Shown: one piece after another, positions 52,114 through 61,765 of the stretch
Layout of the letters: the number at the start of each line of letters is the position of its first letter
Numbering within the stretch: the first letter of the stretch is position 1
DNA from: Bin87 sp965207585
Lineage (GTDB): Bacteria; Chloroflexota; Dehalococcoidia; Lucifugimonadales; UBA3495
Assembly: GCA_965207585.1 (NCBI GenBank)
Contig: CBDBMT010000001.1
Coordinates: 27,435 to 91,434, forward strand
DNA: 64,000 nt
Direction: 5' to 3'
Notes under the pieces: generated by a model
Databases searched by the model: none
The model's input: the letters and a program-made list of their open reading frames with translations, nothing else
What the model was told of the DNA's origin: nothing
Position numbers and translations under genes: made by a program

Positions 52114-52714
52114 ATGCCGACCACCACCGTCATCAACCTCCGCAGCTCCCGTTACCACGTCTACATCGGCCGCTCCCGGCGTGGATGGCCACCTGCCAAG
52201 TGGGGCAATCCCTTCTCCACTGGGAAAACTCACCTCGCAGATGGCCTCCCGCATCGCCAACCGCCCCATCCTACAGACCTACCCGCCCGGCAGCCTGATC
52301 GCCCGTACGGCTGCCATCCCCCTCTACCGCGCTTATCTCGACGTCCAACTCGCCGCCGGCAAGCTCACCGCCGCTAACTTTCTCGACATTCGCGGCAAGA
52401 TTCTAGGCTGCTTCTGCAAGTCCAAGGACTGCCACGGCGACATCATCGCCGAATTCTGCCAGTGGTTTGCCCAGCACCCCGACGCCACCGCCGGGCCGCC
52501 CGGCCGCGGCGCCAAAACCCGGAGCAGCCAATCCGCTCCATCGTTGTCCACGGTCTCGCTCACCGGAACGAACCGACTGGACGGTACGGTTTTAGCGTCG
52601 CCCTCATCGTCTTCAACCGTTGGATCACAGGCTGCGTTGCCAGTTGCCAACGTATCCTCGTCAGGATTCCCCACACCGGATGCCCAGATCGCTGCGCCCG
52701 GAAAGGCCAATTGA
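52114..52714 (+). pseudogene. DUF4326 protein gene with frameshift
   Basis: From ATG 52114: PTTTVINLRSSRYHVYIGRS ... PAKWGNPFS, the DUF4326 start, then the frame goes off (about 52215-52240). The other half, IPLYRAYLDVQLAAGKL ... RGKILGCFCKSKDCHGDIIA with the conserved Cys and CHGD, is in the frame that runs to 52714. DUF4326 proteins are short (about 110 residues), so the tail after 52500 is not part of the domain. One frameshift separates the halves. Confidence 0.75.
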
Positions 52715-53343
52715 AAATGACTGGCGACGACCCAGCACAGCAGAACCAATTCAAAATGATGGTATATGCGTGAGCCGATGAGCCGGCTCAGGCTGGGAGC
52801 AGTACTTAGTCACTGGAAAACCGGTCGGGACAATTCCGACGCCCCCATTGGCATCCGCGAAGCGATGGGGTCTCCCTCGCCCCATTGGACCGGCCTTTCA
52901 ACGGCGGCGCTGTCCAACGTCCGGTCAATTGCAATGACGGTTTCAGGCCGGTAGGTGTGGGCGTGAGGTCTCCCGTACCTGAACGCATTTCCCACTCCGT
53001 CGCTCCACCCCATATGTTGCCCGCCCAGGTTGCGACGACGAAGCGCATACTGGGCCCATGTGGCTCCGAACATACTTCTGATCCCTTCTCCGCCTCGTCC
53101 GCGGCTTGCGTCGGCAGAGCCCGCACAGCCACGCCTCGAACACGAGCCATCCCGTATCGCGGTGACGGCTGTGTCGGACGACGCATGACAGAATCGTAGA
53201 GCAGCAACACGGATTTTCAGGGTCGTCAGACCACTTTGGAGACCAGATCGACGACCGTTGGCTCACTTCAAAGTTGAGGCGCGGAGACGGCGCAGTGGAA
53301 GGTTTTCAGAACGGGGGTAAAGGAGACCATCCGCCGTTGGCGG
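52715..53343. other. Stretch without recognisable gene before the IS21 element
   Basis: Overlapping open frames on both strands (longest 134 codons, 52806-53210 minus) with no family resemblance and no convincing ribosome sites. Likely decayed DNA. Confidence 0.4.
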
Positions 53344-53447
53344 TGTCACTAGCAACTTTAAAATGTGCAAAAGTAGCAAAGTGGAATTGACCCACCGGGT
53401 GGTGGTGGCATCATCTGCGGACTTTCCGCGGAGGTGTCGCAGAGACC

Positions 53448-54680
53448 TTGCTAACGGTGGGAATGATGAAAGAGATCTACGAGATGAAAGGAGCGGGACG
53501 TTCAATCCGGGAGATTGCCCGGGAGCTGGACATATCCCGCAACACGGTACGTCGGTACCTGAAGTCGCCGGAGGCGATGCGACCCAAGCCCCGGCCGCCG
53601 CGAGGGTCCAAGCTGGATCCGTACACCGAGTACATCGACCACAGAATGGCGGAGGGGTTGGAAAACTGCGTGGTGCTGCACCGGGAGATCAAGGCTCGGG
53701 GCTACCAGGGTTGTTACTCGACGGTGGTGCAGTACGTGAGGCCTTGGCGACGGCAGCGTCAGCCGGAGGCGACGATGCGGTTTGAGACGGGGCCGGGAGA
53801 GCAGGCCCAGGTGGACTGGGGCAGCCTGTCGTACATCGGTGAGGACAGGAAGAAACACCGGGTCTGGGTGTTTGTGATGACCATGGGCTACTCCCGAGCC
53901 TGCTACGTGGAGCTGGTCCGCCGGGCGGACACGGCGGCTTTCATCCAGTGCCACGTGAATGCCTTCGAGTACCTGGGCGGCGTGCCGCGCCGGTGCCTCT
54001 ACGACAATGCCAAGGTGATCACCCTGGGCAAGGACGAGGCGAAGCGACCCATCTGGAACCAGCGGATGCTGGACTTCGCTATGAGGGTGGGCTTCGAGGC
54101 TCGGCTGTGTCCGGAATACCGAGCGCAAACCAAGGGCAAGGTGGAGAACGGGGTGAAGTACGTGCGGCGCAATATGTGGCCCAGCATCCGCTTCACCGAC
54201 GACGCCGACCTGAACGGTCAGGCATTGGAGTGGTGCGACGTGGTGGCCAACGCCCGGATCCACGGGACGACCAACCGGGTGCCCTGGGAGGCGCTGGACG
54301 AGGAGCGACCCCACCTGGGCCGGCTGCCGGATCGAGCCACGCTGGCGCCATACCTTCGGACGGACCGGAAGGTGTCCCGGGACGGTTTCGTCAGCTGGGA
54401 GGGCTCCTATTACGGCGTCCACTGGAAGTGGGTGGAAACCACGGTGCAGGTGGGAGAGCGGCAGGGGACGGTGGAGATCTGGGCTGGCGACGAGCGGATC
54501 GCGGTGCATCCCCGCGCTCAGCAGCCCAAACAGCGTTTCATCCTGCCGGGCCAGTGGTCGGGTCTGCCCAGAGGTGACAACCGGCCTCGGAAAGAAGCGG
54601 TGGCGGTGCAGATCCCGGTCGGTGAGGTGGAACGGCGCTCTTTGGACATCTACGAGCTGGTGGCGGGAGGTGCGGCATGA
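53448..54680 (+). CDS. istA: IS21-family transposase IstA
   Basis: 410 residues from TTG 53448, giving MLTVGMMKEIYEM like other IstA starts; ATG 53463 is the alternative. HTH SIREIARELDISRNTVRRYL; DDE core: QVDWGSLSYIG (Asp), PRRCLYDNAKVI (Asp) and GKVENGVKYVRRNM (Glu). Typical length. Its stop overlaps the istB start as ATGA. Looks active. Confidence 0.95.
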   Translation: MLTVGMMKEIYEMKGAGRSIREIARELDISRNTVRRYLKSPEAMRPKPRPPRGSKLDPYTEYIDHRMAEGLENCVVLHREIKARGYQGCYSTVVQYVRPWRRQRQPEATMRFETGPGEQAQVDWGSLSYIGEDRKKHRVWVFVMTMGYSRACYVELVRRADTAAFIQCHVNAFEYLGGVPRRCLYDNAKVITLGKDEAKRPIWNQRMLDFAMRVGFEARLCPEYRAQTKGKVENGVKYVRRNMWPSIRFTDDADLNGQALEWCDVVANARIHGTTNRVPWEALDEERPHLGRLPDRATLAPYLRTDRKVSRDGFVSWEGSYYGVHWKWVETTVQVGERQGTVEIWAGDERIAVHPRAQQPKQRFILPGQWSGLPRGDNRPRKEAVAVQIPVGEVERRSLDIYELVAGGAA

Positions 54681-55489
54681 TCGCACTGGAACAGGCCCGT
54701 CAACATTTGGAAACCCTGGGCCTCAAGCAGGCGGTGGAAGTCCTGGACAACACCCTGGACGCCGCGGCCAACAGGCAGCTGCCCTATCCCGAGATGCTGG
54801 CCGAACTGCTGGGCGTCGAAGTCGCCGCCCGCCGGGAGCGCTATCTCACCACACGGACCAGGCTGGCGCATCTGCCCTTCCAGCGCACCTTGGAGCAATT
54901 CGACTTCGGCTTCCAGCCTTCCATCGACGAGCGACTGGTCAAGGAACTGGCCAACCTGGCCTTCGTCTCCGAGGCCACCAACGTGCTGCTACTGGGACCG
55001 CCAGGAGTGGGTAAGACCCACCTGGCCATCGCCCTGGCCCTGAGGGCCATCGAGAACGGCCAGGGCGCTTACTTCGTCCGCGCCTACGACCTGATGGAGG
55101 ACCTGCGCAAGGCTCGCGTCGAGAACAACCTGAACCGCCGGATGAAAGTCTACCTGGCTCCCAAGGTCCTCGTCGTGGACGAATTCGGCATCTGGCCGTA
55201 CGACCGGGAGTCGGCCACCGCTTTTTTCACCCTGGTGTCGGCACGCTACGAGCGGGGCAGCATCATCCTCACTTCCAACAAGGGCTTCGGCGAGTGGGGT
55301 GAATTGCTGGGCGACAGCGTGATCGCCTCGGCGGTGCTGGACCGGCTGCTGCACCACAGCCACGTGCTGAACATCCGCGGCGAGAGCTACCGGCTCAGAG
55401 AGAAACGCCAGGCGGGTCTATTCCCGTCGCAACCGCACCTGAGCGTAACGCCGGAGGAGGCCGGCGACAACCACAACCATGCTGACTGA
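54677..55489 (+). CDS. istB: IS21-family helper ATPase IstB
   Basis: 270 residues. Walker A LLGPPGVGKTHLAIAL, Walker B VLVVDEFGIWPYD (the family normally has DE-GY/-LP), sensor SIILTSNKGFGEWGELLGD and C-terminal RGESYRLREK. IstB loads target DNA and assists strand transfer by IstA. Translationally coupled to istA. Complete. Confidence 0.95.
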   Translation: MIALEQARQHLETLGLKQAVEVLDNTLDAAANRQLPYPEMLAELLGVEVAARRERYLTTRTRLAHLPFQRTLEQFDFGFQPSIDERLVKELANLAFVSEATNVLLLGPPGVGKTHLAIALALRAIENGQGAYFVRAYDLMEDLRKARVENNLNRRMKVYLAPKVLVVDEFGIWPYDRESATAFFTLVSARYERGSIILTSNKGFGEWGELLGDSVIASAVLDRLLHHSHVLNIRGESYRLREKRQAGLFPSQPHLSVTPEEAGDNHNHAD

Positions 55490-55606
55490 CAGAATCGCTG
55501 AGCATTATCCAGGTGGGTCAGTTTTAACTTGCTAATCCAGCCCCGGCTGCAAGGTGAGTCACATCCAACTTGCTACACCTGGGTCAGATTTAGCTTGCTA
55601 TTGACA

Positions 55607-56938
55607 GCGGGCGGGAAACGGTCAGCGTCGGATCACGACAGGCGCAGGGTTGTCGCGTGATACGGCGCGGAATTGCGTTGAGACATTCCAGGCCGAGGAA
55701 GTCGCCCGGCATGGAGCGGTTCCCACTGATGACAGTTGAGTCGGCTGGCGGCGATTGACCATACTGGCCGCTCGTTCTGGTCATCGCTCGGGTGATGGCG
55801 GGTAGCCAGCGTTCGGCATATTTGGTCAATAACATAGCTGTCTGCTCGCGACGGTGGCTGGCCAAGGAACCGCGTCTGGTCCACCGACGCACGGCTGCTA
55901 GGGCGGCAGGAGCGGACAACCTTCCAGAGCGATGCTTTCCGGCTTCCCCGGCAGGCTCTCATCCCAGATGGCCAGCATGGTCGTCTCTGTCGCGCCCGAT
56001 TCCACCGGACGCTGGTTTGCCCCATGCCGGAGAAGCCTCTGCAGGAGAGCATGGGTCAGCTTGGAAGAACGCAGCAGATGGTTGACCTGCTTGGAGCCGG
56101 ACCGAGCGCGGTCCGGCGAAATGACATGGGCGCCCAACTCGCCAATCAGCAACCCCCAACGATCGAAATGATCCCGTCATGGCTTGGAGTTCGGCTCTCC
56201 ACGTTCCACGCTCGACCATTCTCCAACTCCCAAGCCATCCGAGGGTCGATGCAATCCGTGTGCAAAATCGGTTTCGACTTCTGAGGAGGTCGGGAACCGG
56301 GCTGCATTGCCTCCGTCATCTTCAGGTACTTGCGCATCGGACTCGGGGAGGTTTCCGACTCTCCCGAGGGTCTCCTGGATTGAACGGTCCGCGCTCCACG
56401 ATTTGGCAACCTCCTGCACTCCGCCCACCTTGGGAAATCCTCCTCATCGGCCGACAGTCCACGGAGACGCATGATATCCGTTCCTCAGCATGGGTCAATG
56501 CCGTTTCGGCGACCAGGCTCATGGTTACATCGCCGGTGGCAGTACTGCGCCGTTTCAAACTGCCCCACGTCTTAGCCGGCGTCGGGGTCAACTCCAGTGG
56601 GCGCACGGCTGAGGCGGCGTCCAATGGCAAGGGGCAGCGTTCGTCGCGGTTGGCCGTGGGGGCCAAATGCGGCGCCGTGTGCTGATGATCGCATCCGTGA
56701 GTTGTGTGACGGCGAGACCGATTTCGGCGCTCAGGACCGGCTGATGGCCTGGGGAGCGGTTGATGGCAAAGGCCGCGCCGAATGACACACACGGTTTGTG
56801 CTTGCGCAACCCGTCGTAGCAAGGCGCGGCCGTTGTTCCCACTGGAATATGAGGCCGTAGAGCATGAGGGCAGAGATGCGTGGGCAGGCGCCGCTTGTTG
56901 CCTCTCTGGGGCGGGTTAGGCCTCGCCATTTTCCAAGG
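55607..56938. other. Gene-poor stretch between IS21 and the small-RNA candidate
   Basis: Many overlapping open frames on both strands up to about 170 codons, none with a recognisable motif, ribosome site or clear codon bias. Fragments such as DDQNERPVWSIAASRLNCHQ (minus) could be old transposase debris, but I cannot support a call. Confidence 0.4.
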
Positions 56939-56967
56939 TTGACAGGAAAATACCCATGGGATATAAT
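56939..56967 (+). promoter_or_regulatory. Perfect-consensus sigma70-type promoter
   Basis: TTGACA at 56939-56944 and TATAAT at 56962-56967 with exactly 17 bases between. No coding sequence starts within the next 500 bases, so it most likely drives a non-coding RNA, or the transposase gene at 57539 with a long leader. Confidence 0.75.
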
Positions 56968-56973
56968 CAGGAT

Positions 56974-57163
56974 GTACTAGTGCGCCTGATGATAGGCAAA
57001 GCCGATGTGAGCAGGTTATACCCCGTTGGCTGTACCTTCGGCCAATAAGGCCGCGATTTGAAGGGCGAGGTTGATGCCCATGACCTGAGGACCAGACCGT
57101 CAATCCAATTGGAGTCCGTCGTAAAGCGGGCCGGTCCGGGGTGTCCTTGGGTCGGCCCGCTTT
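56974..57163 (+). ncRNA. Candidate structured small RNA
   Basis: Begins about 7 bases after the TATAAT and ends in a strong hairpin. Internal complementarities visible by eye: GCCGATG/CGTTGGC (about 57000-57033), CGGCC-AATAA-GGCCG (about 57040-57055), GGGC/GCCC (about 57063-57080) and the terminal stem. No open frame with a ribosome site. Length about 190 nt, in the range of 6S-like and other regulatory RNAs; I cannot assign a family. A leader or riboswitch for the downstream transposase is the alternative. Confidence 0.45.
57123..57163 (+). terminator. Terminator-like hairpin ending the RNA candidate
   Basis: AAAGCGGGCCG (57123-57133) pairs exactly with CGGCCCGCTTT (57153-57163), loop 19 bases. 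TTTGGCGTTT follows on the plus strand; the symmetry would also allow minus-strand use. Confidence 0.65.
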
Positions 57164-57538
57164 GGCGTTTCCGGCAATGATCCGACGGGTCGCGGCCGGC
57201 CCGTGACCAGAAACGTCAATCACACCAAGATGTGGGCAATACCGCCCCTTCTCCGAAACCACCGAACAGGAGGGACAATCATGCCTGGGTCAAGTTGAAA
57301 TCGCTTCCAGCGAGACAACGGAGCGGCGGGGGCTGTGGCGCGCCTGTTGCGGTCATCCGGGGCGGAGACGCCAAGCCACTAACCAGGGCGTCGGCTGCCT
57401 GAACGCCTCAGTGCAAGCCGATGGTTGCCACCATCATGAAATATCTGGAGCACTCATGAACACCAAATCATTTGCGGCGTGGCCGCAACAGCAGAAAACG
57501 ATGCGCCATCACAGCCGGCGGAGCGCCGCAGGGCGGTA

Positions 57539-58720
57539 ATGAACCGGCTGCCGGTGGAGAAGATCGAGCGGGTGCTGAAGGCGCTCGCAGAGGGGAACTC
57601 GATAGCGGCGACGAGCAGGATGGAAGACGTGGCTCCCAACACGGTGAAAAACGTGATGCTGAAGGGCGCCGAAGTCTGCCGGGCCATTCACGATGAACAC
57701 GTGAGAAACCTGGACGTCCGGCGTATCGAGTGCGACGAGCTTGAGACGTACGTGTACGCCAGACGGGCGAACGTGCCGTATGCAAAAAACCCGCCTCCGG
57801 GCGCGGGACCGGTCCATCTCTGGTCGGCCGTATGCGCGGAGTCACGACTCATCATCGCCTACCACCTCGGCGGCCGTGGCCGCCAAGACGCGGAGGTGTT
57901 CCTGGGTGACGTGGCCAGCCGGGTGAACGGCATGTTGCGGGTGGCGACGGATCGGCTCAAATCCTACCCGTCCGCGATAGCCGCGGTCTTTCAGGACAGC
58001 GCCGGACACGTTCAGGTGGGTAGGATAAAGGTGCCGGACGGAAGGGGCGGACATCACTTGGTGGAGCTCGTGCCCGACGGCTGGGGTACGACCGCTCACG
58101 TCGAGCGGGTGAATCTCAACTTCCGGATGTGGTGCTCGCCGCTGCGCCGGAATACGATTGCGTTCGCGAAATCAAGGGAAACGCTGGAGGCCAGGGTCGA
58201 CATCGCCGTCTTTCACTACAACTGGTGTCATACTCACCGGGAGTTGAAAACCACGCCGGCCGCCGCCGGTCTGGGGACTGGGCCGCGCCCGGAAGGGCAG
58301 TGGCGCCGCGTAGCGGACCTGGTGTACAACAGCTACCCGGCCCCGGGTCCTCGTGGGCCCTACCGGAAGGCGCAGTCTGAGGGTGAGGATGCCCCGACGG
58401 CGCCGGCCGAATCCGGCAACCGGAGACAGGGCGGCAAATACTATCGATACATCGGTTGTCCGAATTGCGACTGCCATCATCTGGTCAAAAAGGGCAAGCG
58501 ACAGGGAGGGAAGCAGGAGTACCAATGCGTCGCCTGCGGCTACCGATTTGCGCCGGCGGATCAGTCCGCTGCGTCTGAAACAACCGCCGCCGGTCGACTG
58601 GAAGTTGAGGAAGGGGCGACCGATTCGCAGGGCCAACGCCAAACTATGGAGCGCAAGTTGGCGACGAGGCTGGACCGGATCGAGGCCCGACTGGCGAATC
58701 TGGAAGGCCAAGCGGCGTAG
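57539..58720 (+). CDS. IS1-like transposase with C-terminal zinc ribbon
   Basis: 393 residues from ATG 57539 (MNRLPVEKIERVLKALAEG); the frame opens earlier at GTG 57479. HTH part SIAATSRMEDVAPNTVKNVM; catalytic part RRIECDELETYVYARRANVP, then VATDRLKSYPSAIAAVF and HVERVNLNFRMWCSPL and FHYNWCHTHRELKTTPAAA, matching the IS1-type transposase family of Proteobacteria and Chloroflexota. The extension of about 110 residues after it contains a zinc ribbon CPNCDC ... CVACGYRF and a helical end; most relatives stop before this. I could not define the ends of the IS. Confidence 0.8.
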   Translation: MNRLPVEKIERVLKALAEGNSIAATSRMEDVAPNTVKNVMLKGAEVCRAIHDEHVRNLDVRRIECDELETYVYARRANVPYAKNPPPGAGPVHLWSAVCAESRLIIAYHLGGRGRQDAEVFLGDVASRVNGMLRVATDRLKSYPSAIAAVFQDSAGHVQVGRIKVPDGRGGHHLVELVPDGWGTTAHVERVNLNFRMWCSPLRRNTIAFAKSRETLEARVDIAVFHYNWCHTHRELKTTPAAAGLGTGPRPEGQWRRVADLVYNSYPAPGPRGPYRKAQSEGEDAPTAPAESGNRRQGGKYYRYIGCPNCDCHHLVKKGKRQGGKQEYQCVACGYRFAPADQSAASETTAAGRLEVEEGATDSQGQRQTMERKLATRLDRIEARLANLEGQAA

Positions 58721-58956
58721 CTGCTGAGCTGGCCGCCCGAGACCTGCGAGCCAGCACATGCGCGACCGCGGCCTTGGTCGCTTGATGGCAGCGGCGCAAC
58801 TTGAGGGGTCCAGTAAAGAACGTTGTTTCAGGCGCCAGTCGTTCCCGGATACCAGAAGATCGGTTTGCCAGCGGTTCACGGGCGCATCGTAGACCTCGGT
58901 CGAAGCTGCCTGTGCAGGACCCGTAACCCGGGAGGAAATGTACTGGTGAAGCCGAG

Positions 58957-61614
58957 TCACGCCATCGGGTCGGCCAGATACCAACTGTCGCCCCGGTAAC
59001 GCCAGGCGTGACGTGGTCCCTGGCCCAGGACCAGCACGTCGCTGCCGCAACCGGCGTTCAATATCCGCTGGGCCACGTCCATGGGAAATTCGCTCACCGG
59101 TTTAACCTCGGCGTAGGCTTGGATGCCGTCTAACACCAGCCGAAAGTCGGGTGTCCAGCCATTGAACTGCGCCGGCTCGTACTCCCAGGGGATGCCCCGC
59201 CGGTCGAAGTAGGCTGCCCACCTTGCCTCCAGCTGGCTGCGAAAGGTGACACCACCGTACTCGGTGATGACGGGCGTCTGCTCGGGACCCAGCGTGTGGG
59301 GCGCCACGGCAACTGCCCACCGGCGCAGCAGGGCGGCAGTGTCCTCCCGGAGCAGACGGTCCCGCTCCAAACGCTGTCCGGACGAGCGTGATACTTCCAG
59401 CAGCGCCTGGGTGTAGCGGCCTAGGTTGTTGGCCATTGCCTTCGACAATCCCAGCCCGCCGCCCACCTTGTCCCAGAGGACGATGGCGCGGCGCACCTCG
59501 CTGCTGCGGCCGTCGCGCACCACCTGCACGTTCTGGTGCGTGGTGCGGATGTCGGCGGGATGGATCGATTCCCGGCTGCACATCACCGTACGCAGCGCTC
59601 GGGCCACATCCCTACGGGTGTTGGCGTCGTCGAACCAGTCCTCCCAGATGATGATCACCGTGGCCGTGGTGCGCAGGTTGGTCACCACCTCGGGGATTCC
59701 CTCGGCGCCGTAGTGGGCGTCCCGCCACTCGCCGTCGCCGGCCTCGCGGATGGAGCAGCCCACGATGCGTTCCCAGGCCACCGCCTGGGCGTGGGTGCAG
59801 TACTCCAGGTGTCCCAGGGTGGACGCCCGGGGCTGCTGCAGCGTGACGGTGGCCCCGCCGCGGATGATGGGACGGGTCTCCCGTGGGGGAGCGTGCCTAG
59901 CCGTGATCACCGTCTCGGCCCCCGACTCTCGCCAGGCCAGGACGGAGTAGCTCTGCTTGGCGTGGAAGTAGGTGGCCAGGGGATAGGCGTCCCGGGCTGC
60001 CTCCCTTCGGGTAACTTCGCTGGTGAGCAGTTCGGTGCTCAGGGGTTCGCCCTCGCCGCCCGGCATCAGTTGCACAATGCGCGCCCGACCGTCGGAGGCG
60101 TCGCGGATGTCGTTGCGGTGCGGCTGCTGGGGATCCCCGGTCTGGAACTCCGGCGCGTAGTGGTCTCCCCGAGCGATCTCTCGGAGCGTCTGGGGCAGCT
60201 GTTCCGGCCAGGCGTCGGTGGGCGACGGTATGGCCCGCTCCATGCCATTGAGGTCCGTTTCTTTGGCCAAGCAGCGGCCGTGGGTGTTTTTGATGTTGGG
60301 ATTGGACGGATAGAGCCGAGCCGGCTCCACCGGCTGCTGCCAGTACGCCGCCAGGCTGTCCTCGTGGAACTGGAAGGCGTGGCGCGGCGCCACGATGACG
60401 AACCGCCCCGGGCCGGTGCGACCCACCCGACCGGCCCGTTGCTTGACCCGTCCCACCGAGTGGGGCAGCCCCAGGTTGAAGCCCACCTGCAGGTCCGGGA
60501 TGTCGATGCCCATCTCCATGGCGCTGGTGCTGGCCAGCCCCCGAATGTCGCCGTCCCGCAGCGCCTTCTCGATGCGTTCTCTGCGCATCAGCCCAGAGCG
60601 GTAGGCCATGGCGTCCCGTGACTCCACGATGATGGCATCCTCGGTGATGCTGCGGGCCGCCTCGATGCCCGCCGCAGCGCGCTCCGCCAGCTGCCGGTCA
60701 TCGATGAAGGCGATGTACGACCGGTCGGGGTTCTCGCTGATCACCTCCCGCACCGCCGCCTGCAAATCGCGCCAGCCCTCGTCGTGGGGCTCGCGGCCGA
60801 CGACGTGCTGCACGGTGATCGCGGCCCGGGGGCTGCCGTTGTAGCGGTCGTCCACCACCTGGAAGGGCAGGCCGGTTAGGGTTTCGAGGTGCTGGGCGGG
60901 ATTGTGGATGGTGGCGCTGGCGGCGATGACCCGCAGTGGCTCGAACTGCGCCATCAGCTCCCGGCGCTTCTGCTGCAGCCGGTGCAGCAGGTAGAGGCAG
61001 TGGGTGCCCAGCGCGCCGTCGTAGGTGTGGGCCTCGTCCAGGATGAGGAACGCCAGGTTGGAGATGAACCGGCGCACGTTGTACTGGGTGTTCTGCACCT
61101 CGCGAAGATCGTGTCGCAGCGGCCGTTTCCCATAGAGGGGTTCCGAGTAGGCCATCAGCCACTGCTGGATCACGTCGGGGGTCATCAGGGCCAGGCGGGT
61201 GCGTTGCAGTACCTGCCGGCGCTCGGTGAGGTCGCGCACGTCGCCGTCGATGCGATTGATGCTATCGGGATCCAGCCCGGCGGCCTCGGCCATGCTCTGC
61301 CAGCGGATGACCTGGTCCCGGGCCAGTGCCTTGATGGGATAGATGGCGATGGCCGTGGCGTTGGGATTGGCGACCAGATGGTGCAGGGTGGGCGCCTGGA
61401 AGACCAGGGACTTGCCGCTGGCGGTGCCGGTGCTGATCACCAGGTTGTGCCCCTGCCCCACCAGTTCCAACCCCATGGACTGATGCAGGTACAGCTGCCC
61501 GTCGCCCGTCTGGGCCCTCACCGCCGGCCAGGCCGGACTGGCGGTCAGCCAGGCGGGCGCGTCGCCGTATCGCGCCTCCTGGCCGGGGATGGTGATCTCG
61601 TCGTGAATGTTCAT
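58957..61614 (-). CDS. Superfamily 2 helicase with DUF1998-like region and C-terminal PD-(D/E)XK nuclease domain
   Basis: 885 residues. Helicase: Walker A STGTASGKSLVFQAP (about 60), LDEAHTYDG box (about 193), SATIHNP (motif III), IRGLASTSAMEMGIDIPDL and QRAGRVGRTG (motif VI), closest to MrfA/YprA-type helicases. The DUF1998-like part has AIVLWDKVGGGLGLS (about 690). The last about 110 residues carry FRSQLEARWAAYFDRRGIPW, TPDFRLVLDG and AYAEVKP: the E, D, ExK set of restriction-type nucleases. The cysteine cluster usual in DUF1998 was not seen. It follows a small gene (61766-62143) on the same strand, 151 bases away. Likely a DNA unwinding and cutting enzyme in repair or phage defence. Confidence 0.85.
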   Translation of the reverse strand: MNIHDEITIPGQEARYGDAPAWLTASPAWPAVRAQTGDGQLYLHQSMGLELVGQGHNLVISTGTASGKSLVFQAPTLHHLVANPNATAIAIYPIKALARDQVIRWQSMAEAAGLDPDSINRIDGDVRDLTERRQVLQRTRLALMTPDVIQQWLMAYSEPLYGKRPLRHDLREVQNTQYNVRRFISNLAFLILDEAHTYDGALGTHCLYLLHRLQQKRRELMAQFEPLRVIAASATIHNPAQHLETLTGLPFQVVDDRYNGSPRAAITVQHVVGREPHDEGWRDLQAAVREVISENPDRSYIAFIDDRQLAERAAAGIEAARSITEDAIIVESRDAMAYRSGLMRRERIEKALRDGDIRGLASTSAMEMGIDIPDLQVGFNLGLPHSVGRVKQRAGRVGRTGPGRFVIVAPRHAFQFHEDSLAAYWQQPVEPARLYPSNPNIKNTHGRCLAKETDLNGMERAIPSPTDAWPEQLPQTLREIARGDHYAPEFQTGDPQQPHRNDIRDASDGRARIVQLMPGGEGEPLSTELLTSEVTRREAARDAYPLATYFHAKQSYSVLAWRESGAETVITARHAPPRETRPIIRGGATVTLQQPRASTLGHLEYCTHAQAVAWERIVGCSIREAGDGEWRDAHYGAEGIPEVVTNLRTTATVIIIWEDWFDDANTRRDVARALRTVMCSRESIHPADIRTTHQNVQVVRDGRSSEVRRAIVLWDKVGGGLGLSKAMANNLGRYTQALLEVSRSSGQRLERDRLLREDTAALLRRWAVAVAPHTLGPEQTPVITEYGGVTFRSQLEARWAAYFDRRGIPWEYEPAQFNGWTPDFRLVLDGIQAYAEVKPVSEFPMDVAQRILNAGCGSDVLVLGQGPRHAWRYRGDSWYLADPMA

Positions 61615-61765
61615 GACGGCAAGATCAGGTCAGACGCCGTGCGCTTCGTTGATGCGGTCGCAGCACGTGGGCCCACAGGCGGCTAATGCCAGCGTGGACA
61701 ACAGCGCGAGCGGTCGAACGTTCGCGCCGCGCATGGCCCAACGCACGCATGAACCGCGACCGGTA

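Larger units (their letters stand above)
53344..55606 (+). mobile_element. IS21-family insertion sequence, about 2.26 kb
   Basis: Terminal TGTCACTAGCAA (53344-53355) faces TTGCTATTGACA (55595-55606), imperfect inverse copies beginning with TG as in IS21. Internal multiple repeats of the transposase-binding type occur at both ends: TAGCAAAGTGGAATTGACCC on the left; three inverse copies of TAGCAAGNNNNNNNTGACCC-type on the right (near 55515, 55556, 55581). GCGG precedes the left end and follows the right end, compatible with a 4-bp target duplication. It contains istA and istB, both intact. Confidence 0.9.

Noticed and set aside
53502..54686. 394-codon minus-strand open frame
   Set aside because: Antisense shadow of istA, which has HTH and DDE motifs.
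56588..57262. 224-codon minus-strand open frame across the RNA candidate
   Set aside because: Arg/Pro/Cys-rich composition without motifs; it runs antisense to a perfect promoter and a terminator-like hairpin.
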